Of a stretch of 64,000 nt of DNA, positions 44,050 through 54,021 are shown one piece after another. The DNA comes from Clostridium sp. KNHs214 (GTDB lineage Bacteria; Bacillota; Clostridia; Clostridiales; Clostridiaceae), in contig NZ_JQMW01000011.1 of NCBI RefSeq assembly GCF_000744935.1, positions 124,001 to 188,000 of the forward strand. Reading direction: 5' to 3'. The notes under the pieces were generated by a model. The model saw only the letters and a program-made list of their open reading frames with translations. It was not told the DNA's origin and ran no database searches. The position numbers were made by a program, and so were the translations under genes. Within the stretch, counting starts at the first letter, position 1; each line of letters begins with the position of its first letter.

Positions 44050-45335
44050 TTATTTCATTTTTGGTAGTGTGTTAGCACCATTAGGCATAACATATACCTT
44101 TGCATCTTTTCCACTTAGTCCATATGCTATCTCTAATGCTTCATCAACGCTTTTCACCACTTTTATATTACATTTTTTAAGTATTTCTGGATCCATATCT
44201 GAAACTAATATCATATTATAGTTAACTGCTGCTTCACACATTATATAGCCTATGTGTTTAGCAATAGAATAATCCGCTCTTAAAGATGCCTCCCTTTTAG
44301 AATTGTCATCATAATTTATCATTATGTTTTCCATTTCCTCATTTCCAAATCCTTCGCTACACTGACTCATTATAATAATAGTTCCACCTTTTTTACAGTT
44401 TCCCTAACATTAAAAAATGTCTTTGAAGTTTGATAAAGATTTATATCTTTTGGATATCCACAAGCTGAACCTACTACTATATCAGCTAACTCATGTATTT
44501 CCGCTGCATCATATTCATCTACCATGTCACATCCCTTTTCAAAAGCCTTTATATAATCCCCAGCTACTGCAGCGCGTATCTTTCCGTTACTTCCCATCAA
44601 AGCATTAAACATAAATGTTGGTTTAACAAAAGCAGCTGCCTCCATCATATCAAGATGTATAGGATTATTTTCTACAGAACCACTCTTAACATTTTTCTTT
44701 GTTCCTCCACCTACTTTCGGACTCAAGGAAAGAGCATGATTTGTCATTATAGTTTTGTAACCACTGATTCCAGGAAGAATTGACTTTCTTCCACCACCCC
44801 AACCTGCTAGAAAGTGATATATTATTGATCCTGTAAGTATTATATGATCACATTTAAGAGCTAATTTATTTATATGAACAGGAGTTCCAAAAGAAGTAGT
44901 TCCAACATACTCTAAATCTTCTTCATTAGTGGACACATGATCTATAATTTTAAATCTTTCTGCAAGCTTATCTCCTAAAAGCACGCGGTGCTCTTCCGGT
45001 GTTTGTTTTCTGTGGGAACCTGTAGCAGATATAAATAATATATCCTCATCTTTAATACCTGCTTGCTCTAATTCTTCTACTATATAAGGAAGATAAACAC
45101 TCATTCTTTGCCATGCTCTTGTAATATCTGATACCACAATGCACACTTTTTCTCCTTTTTTAACTATTTCCTTAAGTTTTTTACTGCCTATAGGATTTTT
45201 AAGAGCTTCCTTTATTATTTGCTCTTCTCCTATTTCATTAGTTACAACTTTACTTTCTAGTACGCTAATTAAATTATTATCTGGTACCTTTACTTCTACT
45301 TTCTCTCTTCCGTATTTTACTTTAATCTCAGCCAT
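44050..45335 (-). pseudogene. larA: LarA-like nickel-dependent racemase (DUF2088), frameshifted
   Basis: LarA enzymes use a nickel-pincer cofactor to racemise lactate or similar 2-hydroxy acids. The 5' frame (from ATG 45335, after AAGAGGGA) gives ~321 residues with SDITRAW, ISATGSHRKQTPEE and YHFLAGWGGGRKSILPG. It ends at a TAA soon after TVKK. The C-terminal part (IIIMSQCSEGFGNEE to PKMK) continues in the -1 frame to 44050. The break is at an A6G run (plus-strand T run 44389-44394). The product needs either one added A or a -1 slip on A-AAA-AAG. No larB, larC or larE lies here. Confidence 0.85.
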
Positions 45336-45704
45336 ATTAATCCCTCTTTTCTTATAGTTTATTACTACTATTTTTAAAATTAACTCTCGGCTTGTAACTA
45401 AACAAATTTCTAAATTTACCACAATCCACAACTTAATTTAACTAATACAATTTAATACTAATTTTAAAAATCAACTTAATAAAACAGTAGTTTCTTCTCT
45501 AGTTTTCTGATTAAAATCTGCCAGTTATAAAAACGTATGTGCCAGCATATGCAACAATATATCTATTGGTCTCTATCATCTATATATCTGGTTATATTTA
45601 CATATTATAATAGCGCTAAAATTATCAATATTATATATAATAACTCTGTATAAATAAATTGTACAGAAATATTTAAATATGTATTCACACATTAAGTATC
45701 CAGT

Positions 45705-45734
45705 TTCGACAAAAATCGGTAGGTGACAGGCACC
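45705..45734. repeat. REP family 1 copy
   Basis: TTCGACAAAAATCGGTAGGT followed by GACAGGCACC, the same variant as at 44019. It forms the 3' break point of the regulator fragment. Confidence 0.8.
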
Positions 45735-46615
45735 GATATGTGCGAAACCAATACCCGTATACAATTCAATATTTTCTCTTTTAGAACCAAATAATATATT
45801 CAAAAAAAACTGCTCCGTAACACCATTTTCAATAGCACCTCTAGTACTCACTATAGTAAACTGAGTATCGCCACTTCTAAACATAGTTCCCTGTATAGTA
45901 GAAATATAATCCACAAGCTGATTCTCCACAAAAATTATCTTCTTTAAAACCTCATACTGATATCTTTTAGAATCCTGTTTTATATTAACATCTACAATTT
46001 GAGTTGCTATTTGTGACTTCTTTGCGGTATTGTTTTTAATTTTATATATTATATAATCAATTGAATGTCTAATAAGCGTATTGGTTATCTCTAATCTTTC
46101 CACTGGAATATTTTCTTTCTTTAACTCATTATATATCCATCCGTAACTTGTAATAACCAAGTCTATTTTTCCACTTTTCCATAATTCCCTGTGATTTTCC
46201 TTATACACTGCTTCTTTTTTCTCTGAATCAAATGGATATATATACATATCTTGAAATTCAAATTGAAATTCTTCACATATATCTTTAAGCAAATATTCAT
46301 CAACCACATCTATGCTTATATTTTTGGGATTTAATCCTTTTCTTTTTATATTCCAAAATGCTTTCATTATACTTGTTCCGTCTCTTGAAATAAAAAAATG
46401 CGGCTTAGTTATTTTTTTAAACCCATTTATAACCTTAACAAACCCTAATCCAGTAAATATTATTCCATCTGCCTGTTCTTCACACAAATCCAAAACATCA
46501 TTACATTGATCAGTGCTATTCACATTAAAATGAATAAACTGATGCTCCTTATAAAATTCTCTTCCGATTTTATAAACCTTATCCACAGAATTATTAGTGC
46601 CAACTACATCCCCAA
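45735..46615 (-). pseudogene. Regulator or sensor protein fragment cut by REPs at both ends
   Basis: An open frame (45576-46586 as an ORF) has protein-like content from ALVGDVVGTNNSVDKVYKIG (entering from the REP at 46616) to RENIELYTGIGF at the other REP. After that the frame reads through the REP into AT-rich DNA. The middle looks like a ligand-sensing or receiver-like alpha/beta domain; TGIGFG-type endings recur in clostridial transcriptional regulators. It has no native start, no C-terminal DNA-binding domain and no binding site, so it is a relic. Confidence 0.6.
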
Positions 46616-46637
46616 CAAGTGCCAGGCACCTGTCGAA
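46616..46637. repeat. REP family 1 copy
   Basis: CAAGTGCCAGGCACCTGTCGAA. With the inverted copy at 46685-46714 it makes a REPIN-like pair. It forms the 5' break point of the regulator fragment. Confidence 0.75.
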
Positions 46638-46684
46638 TACTACTGCTCAATAATATAGTATATCCTATAGATAATGCAATTACC

Positions 46685-46714
46685 ATCGACAAATATCGGC
46701 AGGTGCCTGGCACC
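46685..46714. repeat. REP family 1 copy
   Basis: ATCGACAAATATCGGCAGGT followed by GCCTGGCACC, with GCAG in the place of GTAG. It is identical over 30 bp to the copy at 54602. Confidence 0.85.
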
Positions 46715-46839
46715 CTATTTTTTTTTATTAAATTAGTAACACTTATGTCTATTTGTTAATACACTATATTAGGTGGACAAAGTCTCCGCTATGTTAAAAT
46801 TTAATATTTCTTTTAGAATATAAGGGAGGTTTATCATAT

Positions 46840-47565
46840 ATGCCAGTATGTCAAACTACAGTAACAGATCCTAAAACTTTGTGTAGATGTACTAATACTC
46901 CAGTAACGCCAACTGCTATAACTGGACCAGTAGTAGCTAAAATACCAGTAGTGTTATCTGAAGTTGAAGTTCAAATAGATACAGAAGCTAGAATAGATTT
47001 TCAAGAACCATTTTCTGAAATAAAAAGAATTACAAAGGATGTTTATTTAACCCAATGCAAAATAATTCCTGGCACAGGAGTTATTCAAAATGGCGTTCCA
47101 ATTACAGGAAAGTTGTTCTTAGCAGGTTTTGTAAGAAAAAATATTCAGTATGTACGTGCTGACTGTGTAAGTGAAGGTGTCGTAGGAGGAACTCTTAGAG
47201 ATATAAGTGCTGACGTGGATTTTGAATGTGTTACCGAAATAACCTATATAAGACCACCAGTATTCGCATTCTCTAATGTAGAAACTTCACTAGATTTTAC
47301 TTGTCCTGAAAACACCTGTCAATGTGAAAATACAACTTTAGGCAGAACACCATGTGAACAAGTATTTAACCAAACATTATTTTTTAACGAAAAACCTTTC
47401 TGCGAGCTAATTCGTGCAAGAATATTTGAATATGATATAAATAGAAATCCAGATCCAATAAACAATAATTTTCCTGATAGAGTAGAATACAACGCTTTAA
47501 CAGAAAAAATGGTAATATATTTAACTTTAAAAGTTCTTCAACTTCAACAAGTTAACGTTCTTTAA
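46840..47565 (+). CDS. CsxC-like exosporium protein with SPOCS-like domain
   Basis: The 241-residue protein has no signal peptide. A cysteine-containing N-terminus (CQTTVTDPKTLCRCTNTP) is followed by a beta-rich domain with VVLSEVEVQIDTEARIDF, ITKDVYLTQCKIIPG and KLFLAGFVRKNIQYVRADC, which resembles the DUF3794/SPOCS fold. A cysteine run (CPENTCQCENTTLGRTPC) lies near the C-terminus. This is the layout of clostridial CsxC-family spore surface proteins, where disulfides probably cross-link the shell. The name is my recognition, not a search result. AGGGAGG precedes the ATG. A second SPOCS-like gene follows. Confidence 0.7.
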   Translation: MPVCQTTVTDPKTLCRCTNTPVTPTAITGPVVAKIPVVLSEVEVQIDTEARIDFQEPFSEIKRITKDVYLTQCKIIPGTGVIQNGVPITGKLFLAGFVRKNIQYVRADCVSEGVVGGTLRDISADVDFECVTEITYIRPPVFAFSNVETSLDFTCPENTCQCENTTLGRTPCEQVFNQTLFFNEKPFCELIRARIFEYDINRNPDPINNNFPDRVEYNALTEKMVIYLTLKVLQLQQVNVL

Positions 47566-47650
47566 TAATTTTTCTTATTTATAATTGCAATATAGATGTA
47601 ATAGCATTAAAAATAATCTTAAATGTGATTTAATATTTTTCTTCAATTCC

Positions 47651-47680
47651 TAGGCCCAAGTTTTAAGCTTGGGCCTATCT
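47651..47680 (+). terminator. Probable terminator after the CsxC-like gene
   Basis: TAGGCCCAAG and CTTGGGCCTA form a perfect 10-bp stem with a seven-base loop. The following T-tract is weak (TCTTAG). Confidence 0.55.
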
Positions 47681-47787
47681 TAGATTAAAAGGGAATCATT
47701 ACTGGTTTGCATTTGGAATAGTTTTTTATGCTTGGCTTATTTATATAGGAAAGAGGTATTATAGCTATCAGAAAGGAGTGTACATCA

Positions 47788-48987
47788 ATGCTTACTCTTT
47801 TAATTTTAATAGAAATAATATGTTTAATTCATAAAAGATTTTGCTACTCTTATATTTATTATGCTTTAATATATTTTTGTATAAATTCCAGTAAAGCAAG
47901 TGACTCCAGTAAAAATTCTTCTAGTCTTAATACTCCTGTACATACTAATAAAGTATGTAATGATACTTGTGATATAAGGAATACCATAGCTAATAACAAG
48001 GAATTACCTCATAACATCACCAATAGTGTAACCAATAGCAATAGTTCTACCCATGATGTAACTAATAATGCATGTAATACCAATAACTCTTCCCCTGATT
48101 CAAAGGATAGTACAGCTAATGTAAATGACTTTGATAGAAATGTAAATAATAGCGATAAATCTACTAATTATAATGATAATCTACCTAATAATGTAACTAT
48201 TGATAATCCCATTCATGATAACCTAGCTAATAATATAACTAATTATAATACTTCCCTTGATGATAAATTAACTAATAATACAGCCAATGATAATACTTCC
48301 TCTCATGATAAATTAACTAATAATAGTTCAGCTCATGCTCTAGGTAATAACTTAAGTAATAACAATGACTATCATAATAATGTACTTAATAATATAAATA
48401 ATAATTGTGATACGAATATGCCTCGTACTCTATGCAATGTTCCAATAATTTTAGGTGAATATATCTTAGAGATCCCCCTAGAACATACTTTACAATTTAA
48501 AGAAAAAGTATTAAAAATAAGAAAAATCAAAAATTTAATTGCTATTACTGAATACCATATTCTATGTGAAAATAAAATTAGCTATAATGATTCATCAGAC
48601 GATCACACTAGTATTAATACTTCTAATAGTAAATGCAATATTTTTATAGATGGGGTTTTAACAAGAAACATAGAATACTCCTGTTGCGAAGACATAAATG
48701 ATTCATTTATTAAAACTTCCGTAAAAGAATTAATAAAAGCAGTCCCTTTCAAAACCGTTTGCTGTATTCAATTCCCTTACCCATTACTAAAAGACTATGC
48801 TAAAATAAAATTACATCTAAAAAAGGCCACCATAGAAGATATAAATTTCAGTAGTCAAACAGAACTTTTATCAAAAGCTACAGTACACCCACTTTTCGGC
48901 GATTTATATTCAATAACAGAGTTGCAAAGTAAAATCCTTTTAAAACTACAAATAAATTTGATAAAAAATAGGCAGGTGTATATATAA
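47788..48987 (+). CDS. Asn/Ser/Thr-rich protein with C-terminal SPOCS-like domain
   Basis: The 399-residue product has a hydrophobic N-terminus (about 1-30), a low-complexity middle (about 33-210) dominated by Asn, Ser, Thr and Asp with repeats such as NTSSHDKLTNN and DDKLTNNTANDN, then a folded domain from RTLCNVPIILGEYILEIPLE with NIFIDGVLTRNIEYSCCED. That domain parallels the CsxC-like gene just upstream, so a spore-coat or exosporium role is likely. AGAAAGGAG precedes the ATG. It sits 220 bp after the first gene. The Asn-rich stretch uses mostly AAT and AAC codons and looks slippage-prone. Confidence 0.6.
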   Translation: MLTLLILIEIICLIHKRFCYSYIYYALIYFCINSSKASDSSKNSSSLNTPVHTNKVCNDTCDIRNTIANNKELPHNITNSVTNSNSSTHDVTNNACNTNNSSPDSKDSTANVNDFDRNVNNSDKSTNYNDNLPNNVTIDNPIHDNLANNITNYNTSLDDKLTNNTANDNTSSHDKLTNNSSAHALGNNLSNNNDYHNNVLNNINNNCDTNMPRTLCNVPIILGEYILEIPLEHTLQFKEKVLKIRKIKNLIAITEYHILCENKISYNDSSDDHTSINTSNSKCNIFIDGVLTRNIEYSCCEDINDSFIKTSVKELIKAVPFKTVCCIQFPYPLLKDYAKIKLHLKKATIEDINFSSQTELLSKATVHPLFGDLYSITELQSKILLKLQINLIKNRQVYI

Positions 48988-49003
48988 TTAACCTGCCTAT
49001 TTG
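48967..49003 (+). terminator. Terminator overlapping the end of the Asn-rich gene
   Basis: ATAGGCAGGT (48968-48977) pairs with ACCTGCCTAT (48991-49000), followed by TTGCC. The 5' arm encodes the last residues. Confidence 0.65.
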
Positions 49004-49065
49004 CCTCTCTAATAAGAAATTTGCGTGAAAATTTCTACTATAAAGTATCTTTTATTTTTTATCTA

Positions 49066-49380
49066 ATGATTATCCCACAAAAAGCATTACATTACCTGAA
49101 TTATGAAATTTTTCTGGAATGACTTGCATAAGAAGCGAAGGAACTGTTTAAATTTAATTTTAGAAATTCTTCTTTTAGACAGATAAAATTATCGTAACCC
49201 TTAAAAGGACGCCAGGCTAGCGAACCTGAGGCAGGACGCTGAATGTAAGCGTTAGATAATTTTATATGGCTAAAAGATTAGAATTTCTTAAATTAAATTT
49301 ATTGTTCCGAGCTCTTATGCAAGTGATAGAGGAGAAATTTCATAGTTTCATCACATTATACCTTATTGTGGTTTAATCAT
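49066..49380 (+). repeat. MITE-like repeat, family 2, copy 2
   Basis: ATGATTATCCCACAA on the left and TTGTGGTTTAATCAT on the right are inverted. The core CCAGGCTAGCGAACCTGAGG keeps the hairpin of copy 1 with a changed loop. The whole 315 bp aligns with 25458-25769. No ORF. Confidence 0.8.
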
Positions 49381-49671
49381 CTAATAACTTTTATCACTTG
49401 TTTATCAACATTTATGGTGATACTTAAAAGTATATTTAAGGGAAACTGGAACAAGTAAAAATCTGTGTTCCTAACTCTCTTACCTTTTAGATTTATAGCT
49501 ATCCCTATCTATTTCTGAACGTCAATATTACAACATTAAAACATAGTGACAAAATTGTAAGATTGATTTTTAGTTATGTGACACTAATGAAAGAAATTTA
49601 TCAAAAATTTAGTATATAATTGTATTCGGCAAACCAAATAGAATTTAATAATTTCATGGGAGGAATATAAA

Positions 49672-50352
49672 ATGATCGAAATAAAAAATGTATCTAAAAT
49701 TTACAAAATGGGTAAAGAAGAGGTTATAGCCTTAGATAATGTAAGTTTAAAAATAGAATCTGGTGAATTTGTTGCAATAGTAGGCCCTTCTGGTTCTGGT
49801 AAATCTACTCTTATGCATCTAATAGGTGGACTTGATAGACCAACAAAAGGAAGTATTTATGTAGAAGACAATGACATAAGTAAATTAAAGGACAAAGCTA
49901 TGTCAAAGTATAGAAATGAAAAAATTGGCTTTATATTTCAAGCCTTTAACTTAGAAAATACTCAAACCGCCTTAGAAAATGTTACGATGCCACTGATTTT
50001 TTCAGGAATTGGGAATGGTGAAAGAAAAAGAAGAGCATTAAAAGCACTTGATTTAGTTGGCCTTTCCGATAAAGTAAAGCATAGACCTATGGAAATGTCT
50101 GGTGGTCAAAGACAGAGAGTTAGTATTGCAAGAGCCATAGTAAATTCTCCTGAAATAATATTTGCAGATGAACCTACTGGTAATCTTGATTCAAAAACTG
50201 GCGCCGCAATAATGGACTTATTAAAGGACTTAAATTCTAAAGGTTATACTATAATAATGGTTACACATAACAATGAGCAAGCAATAGAAGCAAAAAGAGT
50301 AATAAGAATCAAAGACGGTAAAATTCAGGAGGTTGATAAAAATGAAATTTAG
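49672..50352 (+). CDS. MacB/LolD-type ABC transporter ATP-binding protein
   Basis: The 226-residue protein has Walker A GPSGSGKST, Q-loop FIFQAFNLENTQTALENV, signature MSGGQRQRVSIARA, Walker B IIFADEPTGNLDS and H-loop VTHN. The LDS after Walker B is typical of the MacB/LolD group, which works with FtsX-like permeases in efflux of peptides or antimicrobial resistance. GGGAGG precedes the ATG. Its last codons overlap the start of the first permease gene, so the two are coupled. Confidence 0.95.
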   Translation: MIEIKNVSKIYKMGKEEVIALDNVSLKIESGEFVAIVGPSGSGKSTLMHLIGGLDRPTKGSIYVEDNDISKLKDKAMSKYRNEKIGFIFQAFNLENTQTALENVTMPLIFSGIGNGERKRRALKALDLVGLSDKVKHRPMEMSGGQRQRVSIARAIVNSPEIIFADEPTGNLDSKTGAAIMDLLKDLNSKGYTIIMVTHNNEQAIEAKRVIRIKDGKIQEVDKNEI

Positions 50353-51685
50353 TGATTCCATAAAACTTGCTTTTAGCAATCTAAAAAAACGAAAAGGCAG
50401 GACATTTTTAACAGCTTTAGCCGTAGCAATAGGTACTACCCTAATTGTAACCATGGTGGGACTAGGTTCAACTGGTGAAAAATATATTTTAGATGAGATG
50501 AGTAAGCATAGCAACATAAAAAAGATAAATGTAATTCCTCAAAAATATCAAAGTTTTGACGAAATGATGAATGAATCTACTGACGAAAATATGGATTACG
50601 AGGAAATGATGGAAAAGAACTTTAAAAGGATAGACAACAGGACAGTAGATAAAATAAAAAACTTAAAAGGTGTAAATGAAATTTCTGCTTCGATTTTCAG
50701 TAGAATTTCAGAAATAAAAATTGGAGATAAAAAACAAAAAAATAATTTATCTATTATTGGATATAAAGATGCACAAATATTTTTAAACAATGAAATAAAT
50801 GCATTAAAATTAAAAAATAAAGATTTTAAACCTATAATTGCAGGTAGAAACCTAACTGCAAATGACAAAGATGCTATGATTATATCTCAAAGAGTCCTAA
50901 AAGAAATGGGCATAACCGATTATAAATCAGTAGTTGGGAAAGAGTTTACTATAATATCAAATCAAGCTAGTAATGGAATGAAACTAAAACCACTAAATAA
51001 AACAGGAAAAGTCATTGGTGTTATTGATGAAAAAATCGATGCATACAGCGGAAAAATTGTAGTACCACTAAAAACATCACTAGAATTCAAAAACTATGAA
51101 ACTTTCGATAGCAACTTCTTTGAAAATAAAGGCTACAATGACATAAATATATTCGCCAAAGATGAAGATAGTGTGAAAACTGTAGGACAAGCCCTTAAGA
51201 CACTGGGGTACCAATATGAATCCTATGAAGTAATTGCAGAACAAGTTAAAAGTGTATTTGCTGTACTAAAAGGTATCCTTTCTTCCCTTGGAATAATTGT
51301 ATTATTCGTTGCAGCTTTAGGAATCATAAACACAATGATTATGTCTACTTATGAAAGAACAAAATCAATTGGAATTATGAAATCCATAGGCGCATCTACA
51401 ACCAATATAAAAAACATTTTCGTTGTAGAATCAGGTACTATAGGTTTCATAGGTGGAATAATGGGTTTATTATTTAGTTTTATAAACAGTAAAATCATAG
51501 AATTCGCCATAAGTACCTATTTAAAAAGTAAGCAAGCAACAGACGTGGTTATTAAATTCTATATGCCTAATTGGCTTGTATGGGGTTCATTAGTATTTGC
51601 TATAGTATTAGCAGTATTGTCAGGTTTATATCCTTCTTCTAGAGCAGCAAAACTTGATCCAATAGAAGCCCTTAATTCCAAATAG
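50342..51685 (+). CDS. MacB-type (FtsX-like) ABC permease
   Basis: The product is about 447 residues. An N-terminal helix (about 17-38) is followed by a large extracytoplasmic MacB_PCD domain (about 40-300) and three C-terminal helices carrying the FtsX domain (IIVLFVAALGIINTMIMSTY and the KSIGIMKSIGAS motif). AGGAGG lies nine bases before ATG 50342. It overlaps the ATPase gene by 11 bp. The protein dimerises with itself or with the second permease at 51972-53294. Confidence 0.9.
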   Translation: MKFSDSIKLAFSNLKKRKGRTFLTALAVAIGTTLIVTMVGLGSTGEKYILDEMSKHSNIKKINVIPQKYQSFDEMMNESTDENMDYEEMMEKNFKRIDNRTVDKIKNLKGVNEISASIFSRISEIKIGDKKQKNNLSIIGYKDAQIFLNNEINALKLKNKDFKPIIAGRNLTANDKDAMIISQRVLKEMGITDYKSVVGKEFTIISNQASNGMKLKPLNKTGKVIGVIDEKIDAYSGKIVVPLKTSLEFKNYETFDSNFFENKGYNDINIFAKDEDSVKTVGQALKTLGYQYESYEVIAEQVKSVFAVLKGILSSLGIIVLFVAALGIINTMIMSTYERTKSIGIMKSIGASTTNIKNIFVVESGTIGFIGGIMGLLFSFINSKIIEFAISTYLKSKQATDVVIKFYMPNWLVWGSLVFAIVLAVLSGLYPSSRAAKLDPIEALNSK

Positions 51686-51971
51686 TATATTACTAAAATG
51701 ACATATTATAAAATTGTATTTATTAAAATTACATTGGCTATTTAATTAATATTGTGCAACATAAAATACTAAATGCCTATAATCAGCTTGATTTAGACAT
51801 TTGCATATAATCATCATGATTTAGCAGAATGATATTAAATTCAGTAGAATGAGTATTTACCATATACTTCTACACAACATATATAAAATAGCCATTACAT
51901 TTAATTAAATTTTTCATTATGAAAATTGTATATTACTTAATTGTAAATAAATAGGATGGAGATGAAATAAA
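51686..51971. other. Gap between two permease genes
   Basis: An unusually long gap within a likely operon. It contains loose repeats of ATCATNNTGATTTAG (near 51780 and 51815) and no coding frame or terminator that I can see. An internal promoter is possible. Confidence 0.35.
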
Positions 51972-53294
51972 TTGAAATTAGGCGATAGTATAAAAATGTC
52001 CATAAACGACCTTAAAAATAGAAAAATTCGAACCTTCTTAACCTGCTTTTCTATAGGTATAGGCGTAATGCTAGTAGTAGTTATGGGTGCATTAGGTCAA
52101 GGTTTACAAAAATGGTCTCAGCAAAAATTAAATACTGTGCACGATTTAAAACAGGTTTCTGTATATCCGGAAGATGCAAATAAAAGAGAGAAATTAATTA
52201 AAGAAAATAAATATTCACAAGAGCTAGCCTTAAAAAAAATAGATTCCGATACTATTAATAAAATACAAAAAATAAATGGTGTAGACTCCATACGTATAGA
52301 ATTAGCTTCTAATATTACCGGTACAAAAATTGGAGATAAAATCGGAAAAAAAGTAGGTATTATAGGTGTAGATACAAATTATACTCTCTTTTCTAACTCC
52401 TCAGTAAACATTATAACAAACGACAAGAAAAATAAAGGTAAAAATACAAAACCTATTATTGCAGGTAAATCATTAAACTCAACTGATACAAACTCAGTAC
52501 TTGTTGGAGAAAAATATTTAAATAGAATAGGTATAAAAAGTAATTATGAAAATATTATAGGAAAAGAAATGGAATTAAAAATAGACATTCCTGGTCAGCC
52601 TTCTTTTATAAAAAAGGTTAAGATATCAGGAGTTATAAATAAACTTTATGATGATTCTAGCTCAATAATAACTCCTATAGACATATCTTCAGAAATACAA
52701 CAATTTACTTCTGGAGAAAAAAATTACTTCAATAAATATGGTCCTTCACTATTACAAATTGATGCTAAAAATATAAATGATACTAAAAATATTTACAATC
52801 AAGTTAAGAAAACAGGATATAGTGTCAATTCAAAAATAGATACCATTGAATATATGCAAAAGCAAAATCAAATTTTAAATGTACTTCTTATGATAGGTGG
52901 TGTTATCGTATTACTAGTCTCTTCCATTGGGGTTATAAACACCATGACAATGTCTGTTTTTGAAAAGACAAAATCCATTGGAATTATGAAAGCTTTAGGT
53001 GGCTCTAAAAGAAATATCAAAACTTTATTTATAGTACAGTCTGGAACAATTGGATTTTTGGGAGGAATACTCGGAGTTATTCTAGCATTACTCACCTCTT
53101 CCACCGTAAATACCATTGTACTTAATATAATGAAAAAGAAAGGTCCTGTTGATATAGAAACTCTATTCATAACTCCATATTGGTTAATACTTGGTTCCAT
53201 AGTTCTTGCAATGTTTATATCTACAATTGCTGGAATAATACCCGCTGCAAAAGCCTCAAAATTAGACCCAGTTGAGTCATTAAGTTATGAATAA
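51972..53294 (+). CDS. MacB-type (FtsX-like) ABC permease, second subunit
   Basis: The 440-residue protein has the same layout as the first permease: N-terminal helix, MacB_PCD domain, then three helices with VVLLVSSIGVINTMTMSVF and KSIGIMKALGGSKRN. The two differ widely in the extracytoplasmic part, which fits two specialised halves of a heterodimer. It starts at a TTG after GGATGGAGATG. The gene ends in a repeat family 2 end and then a terminator at 53414. Confidence 0.88.
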   Translation: MKLGDSIKMSINDLKNRKIRTFLTCFSIGIGVMLVVVMGALGQGLQKWSQQKLNTVHDLKQVSVYPEDANKREKLIKENKYSQELALKKIDSDTINKIQKINGVDSIRIELASNITGTKIGDKIGKKVGIIGVDTNYTLFSNSSVNIITNDKKNKGKNTKPIIAGKSLNSTDTNSVLVGEKYLNRIGIKSNYENIIGKEMELKIDIPGQPSFIKKVKISGVINKLYDDSSSIITPIDISSEIQQFTSGEKNYFNKYGPSLLQIDAKNINDTKNIYNQVKKTGYSVNSKIDTIEYMQKQNQILNVLLMIGGVIVLLVSSIGVINTMTMSVFEKTKSIGIMKALGGSKRNIKTLFIVQSGTIGFLGGILGVILALLTSSTVNTIVLNIMKKKGPVDIETLFITPYWLILGSIVLAMFISTIAGIIPAAKASKLDPVESLSYE

Positions 53295-53295
53295 T

Positions 53296-53358
53296 GTGAT
53301 TAACCCACAATAAGGTATAATGTGATGGAATTATGGAATTTTTCCTCCATGACTGCAA
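53296..53358 (-). repeat. Single end of MITE-like family 2
   Basis: TGATTAACCCACAATAAGG through GATGGAATTATGGAATTTTTC to CCATGACTGCA matches the right end of family 2 in inverted orientation. It begins directly after the permease stop codon. The rest of the element is absent. Confidence 0.65.
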
Positions 53359-53413
53359 ACAAAGTTCAAACTAAAAACTCAATACTTAGTTGTGCAAAAT
53401 CTCTCTTCACAAT

Positions 53414-53453
53414 ACTGGAAATAATACAAAGTGTTATTTCCAGTATTTTTTAT
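53414..53453 (+). terminator. Terminator of the ABC transporter operon
   Basis: ACTGGAAATAA (53414-53424) and TTATTTCCAGT (53434-53444) form a perfect 11-bp stem followed by ATTTTTTAT. Confidence 0.85.
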
Positions 53454-54021
53454 AAACATCTAAATAACTATTTAAAATTACAAATTAATATTTTATTGTA
53501 TAACATACTCTAAACTCAGAGTACAATTTCAATGGACAAATATACTAGTAATTAATACCTCAATCAACTTTTACAGATAACTTTTAAGCCCTACATTACA
53601 TAAATAAAGGAAATATAAGTATAGTTTTAATTTTAAATTTAAATTTAGAATGTGAGTTGAAATTCATAGAGCATTTCTTGAATTTATATTTTATCAAAAA
53701 CTCCTAAATGAGTTTTACCTTTAAATTTTAAATTTTAAATTTTATTTTATAACTACGAAAGTTGGTCATTCCAAAAATGACTAAAGTTGAATACTTCAAA
53801 AATAACGTTGATTTAATTATAAAAATGTGTATAATATCAATTGTATACAATAATAATTATTAAATAGTATAAATTATTTTTTCAACATTTTTTAATATAA
53901 ATTACAATACCAATTTAAATTAACATAAAGCATATTAAAAAAAGACTTTATTATTTAAATTATGAATATCTAAGAATAGGTATGCATATTAAGGAAATTT
54001 AAAAATTCTACAAGGGGGAAT
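53454..54021. other. AT-rich gap before the hemerythrin gene
   Basis: No coding frame or known repeat is seen. TAAATTTAAATTTAG and TTTAAATTTTAAATTTT (53630-53740) can pair loosely. The rightward promoter of the hemerythrin gene should lie at its right side. Confidence 0.35.

Noticed and set aside
53322-53513. 63-codon rightward ORF after the second permease
   Set aside because: Its 5' part is the single end of repeat family 2 and its 3' part runs through the operon terminator; no binding site and no protein-like pattern.
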